Of a stretch of 64,000 nt of DNA, positions 48,269 through 59,400 are shown in pieces. The stretch is from Mytilisepta virgata (lineage: Eukaryota > Mollusca > Bivalvia > Mytilida > Mytilidae), in assembly GCA_028015205.1 (NCBI GenBank), contig CM051519.1, positions 95,005,539 to 95,069,538 of the forward strand, written 5' to 3'. A program made the position numbers and the translations under genes. How positions within the stretch are numbered: position 1 is the first letter of the stretch; each line of letters opens with the position of its first letter. The notes under the pieces are model-generated. The model saw only the letters and a program-made list of their open reading frames with translations, ran no database searches and was not told the DNA's origin.

Positions 48269-51008
48269 GTCTCGCCTGCGACGAAAGTCGCTGGAAGCGA
48301 GACATAGGTATAGCAATCCGGCGGCGAAGGCGACGGCGACGGCGTTAACTTTTTGTAAAACCTTAATAACTTTTAAAGTATAATACTTACAATGTTCATC
48401 TTTGGTCCACAGGTGCATGAAGTGATGACCTTTTCAGCAGCACATTTTTAGATGACCTTGACCTTTTTTTCATGGTTCAATACCCACATAAACATTGCGA
48501 CATAGTTTTACATTCAAATCCTTTTCTCAGAAACTATAATACCTAGAGTTATTATATTTGGTCTACAGTGAGATCTATATGGGTACATGCCAGTCTGACA
48601 CCTGTCATTTGTCCTTGACCTCAATTGCACGGTTCAGTGAACTTCGAAAATCTGCGACATAGTTTTACATTCAAGTCCCTTTCTTAGTAACTGTAATGTT
48701 TAGAGTCATCATATTTGGTATATAGTAAGATCTATATGGGTACATGGGAGTCTGACACCTGTCATGTGTCCTTGACCTCAATTTCACAGCTCAGTGACTT
48801 TGTCAATTTTTTCTTCTAAAGTCCATTTTTCTGCAACTACAATGAATAGACTCATCATACATGGCTTATAGCAAGATCTGTATGGGTACATGCCAGTCTG
48901 ACACCTTTCATGTGCCCTTGACCTCAATTTCATGGTTCAGTGACTTTGTCAATTTTTTCCTCAAAAGTTTATATTTCAGCAAGTGCAATGACTAGATTCA
49001 TCAGATATGGTCTATAGCTAGATCTATATGGGTACATGCCAGTCTGACACCTGTCATGTGTCCTTGACCTCAATTTCATGGTTCAGTGACTTTGTCAATT
49101 TTTTTCTTTAAAGTCTATTTTACAGCAACTACAATGAATAGACTCATCATACATGGCTTATAGCAAGATCTGTATGGGTACATGCCAGTCTGACACCTTT
49201 CATGTGCCCTTGACCTCAATTTCATGGTTCAGTGACTTTGTCAATTTTTTTCTTTTACAGTCCATTTTTCAGCAACTGCAATATCTAGACTCGCCATATA
49301 TATAAGAACTTGCCCACCTCATATTTTCAGATTGATCACTAATGTTTTAATTAGGGGATAGACAAACAGGAAGGGGGGGGGGGGGGGAGAAGTATAACTT
49401 TGTGTATAAAGTTCCATCTAGTTTTTTCTCTTCGAATGGCATACCTAAGATAATTGATACAAAACTTACATGATTATGTATATAATCTATTTGAGAAAAA
49501 GTATTTTGTTGATCATAAAACCAAAGATCTTGTTTATTAAATTTCACACATAAATAATTTCACAACCCTCAATAGCCCCTGGCAAAATTGTGAGAACTAC
49601 TAAAACATATCAAAACTATTGATCTATTGATTCATGACTTTGTAAATAAGTCTGTAATGTAATGTTAATTTTTGTGTGGATGTCCTTTCAATAAGAATAT
49701 TTGGATTGATATAAATATAAAAAGGATAAGTATATATTTAAACTTTGTTTCAAAATTGTTATATTTGTTGACACAAAATTTTATATAAATATGGGTGGTT
49801 CTGAAATTTAAAATTAGCATACAAAAAAGCCATTGATTTATCACTTGAATGCCGGTTCTCGAAGAATTGACATAAAATGAGCGATGGTGCGCGCAGTATG
49901 GTGCAATCATCAAAATTTTGAGACAATTTATTTATCTTTTGGTGGTTTGCACGAAATACTTAAAATGCACAGTTTGATGATCCATAGAAAAATTATTGAT
50001 TGATTAGTTATTGTTATCCCCTCGCCCAACTGAGTTGTGGAGGGTATATAGTATCTCGCCCGTCCGAGTGTCTGTCTGTCAGTCCGTCCGTCCGTCCGTC
50101 CAAGTGTCTGTCCGTTTGTCCCACCTCAGGTTAAAGTTTGCATTATCTAAGATACTACATGTGCTACATCAATCATCTTTGGTCAGTAGATCCGTCTTGG
50201 AGAGTGATGCTGCTTCAAATGATAATTGGATCACTCTGCCCTACATTTTCTGCTTGAATGACTCAGGTTAAAGTTTGTGTAAAGGTTCATATCTAAAATA
50301 CTACATGTGGTACATCAATCATCTTTGGTCAGTAGATGCGTCTTGGAGAGTGATGCTGCTTCAGATGATAATTTGGTCACTCTGACCTACATTTTCTGCT
50401 TGAATGACTCAGGTTAAAGTTTGTGTTAAAGTTAATATTTAAGAAACTACATGTGGTACATCAATCATCTTTGGTCAGCAGATGCGTCTTGGAGAGTGAT
50501 GCTGCTTCAGATGATAATTGGGTCACTCTGACCTACATTTTACACTTGACTTACTTTGGTTAAAGTTAACATTTTCATATCTGAGATACCACTTCTTACA
50601 CTTCAATGATCTAAGTAATAGTACCATTGAGATTCATACAGCTTTAGATGATATTCGGGTTATTCTGACCATACTTGAACAACGGACGAGGGGATTAGCT
50701 GTCATTTGCGACTGCTCCCATTTCTGGTTTAACGTCCAGCGAGCAGTATTTCAGTATAAGCTTTAGGATAAAGCGTGGACAGGGGATATATATATGCCTT
50801 TTGTCCTTGACCTCAATTCACGGTCCAGTGACCATATTAAGGTTTTTTGATGAGGTCAGTTTCTGACATATGGCTTTTGTCCTTGACCTCAATTAATTAA
50901 TTGCTCAAGTAATCACATAACAGCTTTCGCATGTCTGTTTCAAATGTACCATAATGGTAGGCAAATGATAGTGCATGTTATTCTGGGTCAAGCGCGGACA
51001 GGCGAGAC
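48269..51008. mobile_element. Hairpin-ended repeat with ~147-bp array, carrying a nested hairpin-ended repeat
   Basis: Inverted ends GTCTCGCCTG (48269-48278) and CAGGCGAGAC (50999-51008). The left end folds into a hairpin: GTCTCGC pairs with GCGAGAC and GCGAC with GTCGC around a GAAA loop. Units containing GGGTACATGCCAGTCTGACACC recur near 48581, 48738, 48882, 49030 and 49173. A second element (50016-50695) is nested in it. No coding capacity. Confidence 0.75.
50016..50695. mobile_element. Nested hairpin-ended repeat with ~146-bp array
   Basis: Inverted ends ATCCCCTCG (50016-50024) and CGAGGGGAT (50687-50695). A CCGTCCGTCCGTCC box at about 50085 follows an imperfect terminal hairpin. Units containing TACATCAATCATCTTTGGTC start near 50164, 50311 and 50457 (spacing 147, 146). 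Confidence 0.8.
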
Positions 51009-51052
51009 ATCTTTTAGGGTCCACACTTGTTCTTGTTTTGATTGTAAATTAA

Positions 51053-51078
51053 TATACATATATATATATACATATATA

Positions 51079-51114
<36 letters not shown>
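51053..51114. repeat. (TA)n/(TG)n microsatellite
   Basis: Alternating TA and TG dinucleotide runs, directly visible, at the left border of the element at 51115. Confidence 0.95.
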
Positions 51115-52265
51115 CAGGGTTCTCGCTAAGGCGCGTCATCCTTCAAACTCATGCGTCCCTTGGACGCATGTAGATCTAATCAGCTGCGTCTGAAGACTGT
51201 TATTTTCATTAAAAATCTCGAGCCGCCATTTTTTTTGTTTTCTTGGAGATCAAAGGGGGAAGGGAAAAAAACGACAAAAAGTAAGCTAAAAGATGGCGGC
51301 AATCGGAATTCTCGTGATTTTTCATTGGCCACAGTGTTTATTACAACCGGTAACAATATGTAGACCTCATTTAAAAATAAATTTAGCGGAATTTGACTTA
51401 TCTATGCACAAATGGAAATTTTGTCAATATTGATTATTAAGGTGTTCAAACAATGTCAATTGGAGAATTTTAAGAGTATGTTTGAGAAAAAATAATAGTA
51501 AAGATGAAAGGTCGTGCGTAGCACGATACTTGACAGTCACTCCATTTGTTTGTGTGATGTATTTTGAAATACACAATAAGTGTTATTGTAGAAACCCAGC
51601 TATAAATAGAACTGTCGCTTAGTTCAGTGAAATAGCATATTGGAAATAATAGCAACATGCACGTTCTATATGCAGTTAACCGTAAACCTAAACGTTTACT
51701 ATAAGTACTACGTTTTGTTTTTTTTATATAAAGTTATGACTTCATCAGTTTATTTTTCACAGCTGCTGACAACTAGGTCAACCTGATAATTGCAACTGTG
51801 TCTGTTATCGTGATTATGCGTTTAGCAGACGACTTTTATCCATTTAATATACAACAGTAGAAAACCACTATAAATTATAAATAGAATGAATAGTCGCTTA
51901 TTTATAGAACAGTCGCTTACATTACAGAAAAGAAATAAAAACTAACGAAAGACATTGAAAATAACCGAAATAAAAAGTGAACAGTTTGCGATTTAGACTA
52001 GATTTAATTTTAGTTCAATAATAATGACAGATGAACATATTTTTTGTTTGCTGATATTCATTGCAGTTCTTTCAAACACTCGATTGACAAAAACCGTAAC
52101 CAACCACTATACTTGGCAATCACGTGATTGCCAAGTAATTATACATAAATAAATATTACAAAATAAAATGGCAATAATAAATAAGTTGTGTCAAAAGGAG
52201 CAAAGATTTTTGCTCATATCTGTAACAGAAATTTTCTTCCAAGTTCGGAGCACCACTGCATAAGT

Positions 52266-52299
<34 letters not shown>

Positions 52300-52518
52300 A
52301 AATTTCAAATGATATTCGTCAGTATGTTAAGGCAGCACATGATTTTAATTAAACTTTAACAATAGTACAATAGGCCTATCATGGTCAAAATCATGCAGGT
52401 GTGTACGTTAAAAAAGTGGCGATGAGTCCTGGGACTCATCAAAATCAGCTGGGACCCACCATTCTGAAAAATGATGAGTCCCAGGACTCATCATGAAAAA
52501 TTCTTAGTGAGAACCCTG
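51115..52518 (+). mobile_element. 1.4-kb hAT-like element, CAGGGTTCTC(G/A)CTAAG termini
   Basis: Ends CAGGGTTCTCGCTAAG and CTTAGTGAGAACCCTG are inverted repeats with one mismatch. The flanks are TATATATA and TATACATA, so a target duplication is likely but ambiguous in the TA run. Near the right end two palindromes built on ATGAGTCC(T/C)(G/A)GGACTCAT occur. A shorter reverse relative lies at 31181. No transposase frame. Confidence 0.75.
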
Positions 52519-53301
52519 TATACATATACTCTTCTTAAGGAGGATATAAATGATATATATACTGCTGCATTGTTGTTGTATGTATTTCTAAGACACATTT
52601 GCCAATTTGGTTATACACATGTGCTACTGATGTTATAGAATGTAACAGCTTACAAGCATAACATTTTATGTTCCTTTCCCTCTTCTGTACGCAGGCAGAT
52701 TCCGATCATGTCTGGTCCGTTTCCTATAGGATACTAACTTTTGTAAACAATGTAAATGGCGGCAACAAAAATTTACCTGTGATAAACCAGGTAGTTGTCT
52801 TAATAAAAGATGTGGATAACGTTTTTAGGACAATAAAAGTGCCAAACAATGAGGAAAGAAGATAATTATCCAAAAAGATCAGTTTATATTAACATTTTAT
52901 TTACTTTTAACATTCGTTCTCCATTTGACCTTGTTTTAAATTTGGAAACAAAACTTGTGAACATTCAAGAACATCACACTGTATGTGGTGACGTCATATA
53001 TTCTGGACTCACAGAAATAATTTGGGACTCATGAAAATTTCAAAAGTGATGAGTCCAGGACTCACCAAGAAAAAATCCTACGAGGAACCCTGACACATAA
53101 ACATTAATATACAATATATAAAGAAAATAATATATATCATATTGAAACAAAAATTGCAGTTGTCAAGTATGAAGTGCGGCACTAAAAAATGTAAGAATGG
53201 CACTGAAATTTTATGGGTGATGGACCCCCACACTTAAATAGGTCATTGTGGTCCCTGAGATGCAGTGTATAAATCATTTATTTTCTATATATCTTTTTCA
53301 G
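52519..53301. other. No coding exon; end of a related hAT-like element
   Basis: The segment 52980-53091 ends CTACGAGGAACCCTG with a GATGAGTCCAGGACTCACC block, resembling the right end of the 51115 element. Its left end was not found. The EB1 5' UTR exon is not visible here. Confidence 0.4.
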
Positions 53302-53314
53302 ATACATCACCAGC

Positions 53315-53435
53315 ATGGCCGTAAATGTTTACAGTACAAATCAGACATCAGATAATCTCAGCAGACATGATATTTTAGCTTGGTTAAATGATAGTTTACA
53401 GACAAACTATAGCAAAATAGAAGAATTATGTTCAG
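53315..53435 (+). CDS. MAPRE1: EB1 coding exon 1
   Basis: An acceptor TTTTTCAG ends at 53301, so a 5' UTR exon lies upstream. ATG is at 53315 after 13 nt of leader. It encodes 40 residues plus one base and ends TCAG|GTATAT. The start is fixed by the universal EB N-terminus MAVNVY. Confidence 0.94.
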
Positions 53436-56400
53436 GTATATCGTTTAGGTTTTACATGCCCATTTTGTCTTTGATCTGATTGATCTCAGACAGCTGCAGA
53501 ATCATGAAAGATTGACGGATGAGTTTTCTTATACCAACCTTTTACCAACATCCGTCGGTTAACTATTCCCAGGGACTGCAAGGGTATCAATTGTTCTGCA
53601 TGCGGGATACAAATAACTGCACTTCTGTGCAAGAAAGATGAAGAAACATCAATGAGATGAATTTTAGAGCTTTGATGACTCAATGGTCGCGTTGGCGTTC
53701 AAAAACTTGTCGCCTTTCATCTGAAATTACCTATATTTTGATGGCAAGCCTTATAAAACATCAATTGTTCCACATGTGTTTGTTAATGTTAAACCGGAAG
53801 TGAAATCTTACTCTTTGCAGATTGGAAATTTTATGATATAATGCTTTTAAACAACATTTAAAGGTGTTAAAAAGCTTGCATATTTAATTTCATGACTTAA
53901 TAAAATTACCTAATAAAAATTTGGATAATATAAATTGAATTGTCCTCAGATTGGTCAATCAGAGTTGTTGATTGTGTTTGTTTACTGTTGAAACAACTGC
54001 TGTGTTTATTGGCCTGATGTAACCTGTTCAATTATCATAGATAATTATATAAAACTTGCAAATGATGTTTCTTAGTCACCATTTAAAAATGTTCACATCA
54101 GTGCCAGATTTTAAAAAAAAAAATCTAAAAATCCTGTCGCCAGAAATATCGCCAACTATAAAATCCTGGCGCCAGATTGAATAAAAAATCGCATTTGGTG
54201 ACATTGGCGAAGCCCAGCACGATCCCTGGGACTGATTTTTAATGAATTCTTTCATATTTCTCCCAGTTATCTATTCAGTATCTTTTTGTGGACAAAACTG
54301 TATGTAAGCACCAAAGTGATTTTTCCTTTCCTGGTACATGTAATGAAATGTGGTGAGGTATATATGCCAATGAGATCATAAATAACATGGATTGTCAGTT
54401 TTGTTGATAATTTAGGTTCTCTCTGTATACTCAGGCTCTCTCCTAGACCTAGTTATGAGAGTAAAAAAAAAACTGACCAGCCCTATTTGCCTGTCTCTAG
54501 ACCTTGATTTCATGCTCGAGTGACTTCTGTCATATTTGCTTGATTAAGTCCATTTCTCAGCATCTGTAATAATTATTCCCACCTTATTTGGTCTGTAGGT
54601 AGTTCTTAGTGGGTATATGCATGTCTGACACCAGTGTCTAGACCTTGACTTCAATTTCATGCTTGAGTGACTTTTGTTACATTATCGAGATTAAGTATAT
54701 TTCTCAGCAACAATAATACCTAGGCACATTATAATTGGTCTATAGATGTAGTTCTTGTTTTGTACATTACAGTCTAGAACCTGTCACCCAACCTTGATGT
54801 TGGAGGGTGATTCTGGCAAAGAAGTCTTCTTGTAGTGCATGGCTCACCCTATTTCAGGGTGACAGGGAGAAGTGACTTCTCTCAAGCTGACAAGGAGAAG
54901 TGGAGAGAGACATGGAGAAGTCATTACGCGACATTCTATAGCACCAATCTGCACTATGATTATGTTTTTTTTAAAGAGCCAGTCTAATTCTAATGTTTTT
55001 AGTGTTTTTTTTTTTAAAAGAAATTCAGATTCATTCTCGGATTTACAGTTCAGCTAGGGCCTAAAATAAAAAAATGTTTGTTTGCTGTTGCCGCCCGACC
55101 CATTAAAAACGTTGTGACCCCCCAAAAAAATTCTGTCGTACGTGAAAAGATGTTTTTTTTGCGGAATTTTATTGTATCCGTACCCGAATCTTTTTTTTTA
55201 AAGCCTTTATCTTCAAAGCATTTGTAATGCAAGGAAAAAGGGTAAAGTGTTTTAGTGACCGGAACATGCGCAAGGAGCATGGTTGACAATGTACCTACTT
55301 AAATACGATATTTTTTGATAAGTGAAATCAATTTGATGAAAAGACAGAATACTATTAAATATGAGATACCATGAATACAGGGTATTAAATGCATAAGTTT
55401 TGCCAAGTTTAAACTACCAAGGCATTTTATCTTCTCAAATTTGTGTATTGTGAACTGTTAGATCTTCCGAAACATATCATGTAATGGATTTTTTTTAATT
55501 TCAAAGTAGAAAGGGTTAAAAAATAACTGAATGACCTCGATTGAACTTTTGGAAATTGTTGACAGGTGTACATTAATTATAATTAAGTGTCATAAAAGCA
55601 CAGACACCTCTGTTAATTACCGTATTGACAATAGCTATTGCTGTAAAAACAGTTTGAAAAGATCAGTCAACTATAGAGAGGAAATGACCTGCATGAAGTA
55701 ACCGTCCTGTTGAATTTATTAAACATGGAGCCAAATCAACTTTTCATTTCGTCAGAGCTGGTTTTAATTCGGACAATATGCACGAATCATTTATACATAT
55801 CATATCTTCTGTCCTAAAACAAAATATGAACAGGTGCAACCTGAAAAACAAGCATTATTTCTCATTATTTACTGAAACTTCCAGATGGTGATAATTCATG
55901 GTAACTACATCCTGCGTATTTCTAATTCACTTTATTTCATTTAAAGTGGTTTTCTTTTCTCTGACCCAGTTAATAACTATACAGTAGTTTGCTAAACTTT
56001 CTTCAATTTGAAAATAACAAACATAAATAAAAATGGGTAAGACAAAAGGACTTAATGGTGATTGTTAAACTATATTTTGTTCATAAGAACAGAATTTGAA
56101 TTTGACTATAGATGTTTAAATTTTGACTAATTTTTTTTTTATTTTACAGGTGCTGCATATTGCCAGTTTATGGATATTTTATTCCCAGGTATAGTATACA
56201 ATTTCTGTACATGTGTAGATAAACATTCTTCAGTGTAAGGTCATAAAGATCTAAATAATTAGTACTGGAACCCTGTTGTAAAATTAATGGACATTTTGAT
56301 TGGGTGTACTTTGTTTCAAGTAGTGGGCTTACCAGGGATACATGCTAGAATCAAAACCTGATAATTAGCATCACAATGTGCATGTAAAGTGACATTTTTG

Positions 56401-59400
56401 GAAAGATTTGTTTCTATGTCATCTGTATCCAAGTCTGGATGTTCTCCACTCTATTATTATTGGGTTTTATTAAATTGAATTTTAGTTCATAAGCATGAGG
56501 AAATGTAGTTCAACAGCTGGAAGAGAATTCTTTAATATCGTTAATATTGATGACAGATTATGTTCATGCTATATATTTTAACTTCCATTTTACAACTAAG
56601 AAATGTCTCCCTCATGCATAGTTCTGTCCTGGGAGTTCACAGAGCTGCCTAGTGCATCCCAGGGGAGACCCTCTCATGCATAGTTCTGTCCTGGGAGTTC
56701 ACAGAGCTGCCTTGTGCATCCCAGGGGGGACCCTCTCATGCATAGTTCTGTCCTGGGAGTTCACAGAGCTGCCTAGTGCATCCCAGGGGAGACCCTCTCA
56801 TGCATAGTTCTGTCCTGGGAGTTCACAGAGCTGCCTAATGCATCCAAGGGGAGACCCTGTCATTAGGGGTTGTCAAATCAAAATATGGAAGGCCTGACTG
56901 CAGACCATAGTAGGTAATGTGTTTGGGGAATGTCACTGCCGGCAAGCTGAAGACCCGTTCTGTAGTTTTCTGAAAAAGAATAGGCTAATGTCACAACAGA
57001 AGGCTAAATTATCCGACCTTACCCATCCAGCACCCTTTACAGTGGCGGTCAAAATTAGTTCCCCTCTGTGTCCCTCCCTATTTGAATTTTTTGATAAAAT
57101 TGTTTCACCGGTTCTTGTCCTGAAGAAGATGAAATATTTGCAACTGGAGGTTAAGCAAACAACAACATAGCTCTGTCCTTAGATGGTTTTGGCACTACCT
57201 TTTAGGTAAATTTGGCATTTTTGAATTTGCTTTTCAACTGTGAGATTATGGTTATGGTTTTCAAAATTTTAAGCCTTAAGCACAACTGATGATTTGTAAA
57301 TTGACGAAATGTGCACATCTTGTGCATCAAAATTTATATCAAAGAGGTCATTATAATAAATACAGTCAATCCTCACTAAACTGAACAGTTGTGGGACTTC
57401 AGAAGCCAGTGTCAAGTTTTGAGTTTTCCCAGAATAAATTAGTACAGGTATCTTAACTGAAATGCAATCAAAAGTACATGTACTAGTATTACTAAATTAA
57501 TTGAAATATCGATTTGTATGAAACTGAAATATGTACTATATTTGTATTGTCTTAACCCATCTAAAGGCTACCTTAATTATGTGGCCACCTACCTACAGCA
57601 CTAATGTTAACCCATCTAAAGGCTACCTTAATTATGTGGCCACCTACCTATGATAAGCAGTCAAAATTTCATATTTGTAGCCCTTAATGTGAAAAGATCT
57701 TTAATAACTTCCAATTGTCTGTGGGCTATTGGCTATTGGTCAGACTTTGCATTTTTTCACAATACATATATTATAGTAGAAACAAGGATAGGAAAAGCTC
57801 TTCATATATTTAGCTAAAGGATGTTGATAGCTATTACCGTATAAAACTAGTTAAAAGCAACTGGCAGCTTCTGTGAAATCTTTAACCCAGTAATAGAAGT
57901 TTTTAAATAATCTTTTGATTTGTTAAAATCTTCTACCCTTGGGCAAATTCTTGCCAGCAGTTTGGTAAATCAGTGTTGTTAATACTTTCAAGAGGACTTA
58001 AGGATGTATTCTTCTGATGTTTCAGTCTCATTGAAATCTCGTTCGGGAATTATTTCCTGAACATGTGATACAAGTGGAAAATATTAATAAATTCAAAAAA
58101 ATATTATAATCCAACTAAACTCTGTTAAAAAATTGTGTACATGTACTTGCAATTAGTAGTTTTTGAGTAATAAAATTTTAAAATTTTACAACCAATCTGG
58201 TCAGTGTCATCAAGCCAAAATGTTGAGAAAATGGGTGAAGGGTAAAAAGAAATGATTTTACCAAAAATATGTACATCCCATATCAATATTTTCTTTTAAA
58301 AATTCTTTAGGGATGAGATCAAAAGTTCAATGTCGGATAAAAAACTTAATTCAAATAGTTTATGGGTGGGGGGGGGGGGGGTAAAAATCACTGGAAGTTT
58401 TGTTATCCGACATCGATTTTTGTATACGCCTATATTGGTCAATCAATTTTTCCCAAATTAAGTTAAGAGGGGGGTGGGGAGGTCAGTGAAAAAACTATGT
58501 GAATTAAGTTTTTTATCCGACATTGAACTTTTGATCTCGTCCCTTATTATTTATTTTTTCAATCATTTATTACAAAGAAGTTGAAATTATATGCTCTTTG
58601 TTCTAAAACAATGATAAAAACCCCAAATTTATTTACTAAATTGACTGCATGGTCATTTTGATACGAAAAAAAAGCAAAAAATTTTAATAAAACTTTCTTA
58701 TATTAACACCTACCTATAGTTTTTTTCTTTAGGGAAAGTATGAAAAAAAGTTTAATTGGGGAACTGTGATTTTTTCATGATAATTGCCAAAAAATGGGTA
58801 AAAATTGATGAAAAATGGGAAAATCATCAAAAATGGGGTACTTTCAAATGACTGTAGCAAAAAAAGTCCACCACCATATGATTTTTTCTTCATAAAGTAC
58901 TTTCTTACAGTCATATAAACCCAAAAATTAGGTTAAGAAAAAGTTTAATGCTAGAAATTTTTGGCTCCTCAGAGGTGTACATCCTTAAAGGAGATTCATA
59001 TATCATGGGTATTGAAGTTACTTGAGTTGAAGCAACCTCTGATGGTAAGAGAATGAAAAACAACATTTTGAAATGAAATTTTAAAGAACTTTGCAGTTCA
59101 TGTGGTACAGATAGTTAATACTTTGTATAACATTGAATTATGTCATTGATAATTTCAGGATCGATCATTTTGAAAAAAGTAAAATTCAACACCAAATTAG
59201 AACATGAGTATATACAGAATTTCAAATTGCTCCAAAATTCGTTCAAGAAAACTCAGACAGACAAGGTGAGAGATGATCACGGAAGAGGCTCCATCCAAAT
59301 TTATCTTTTACATCTGACTGATTTCGCAGTTGCTGTTTTCATATATACAACTTGCTGAAAATTTCTCATCTCTTACTTATTGTATATTTAAGCAGCAATT

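Noticed and set aside
59159..59265. Exon 3a as a dead exon copy
   Set aside because: It keeps frame, both splice sites, exact length and key lysines, and most differences in shared codons are silent; decay would not do this.
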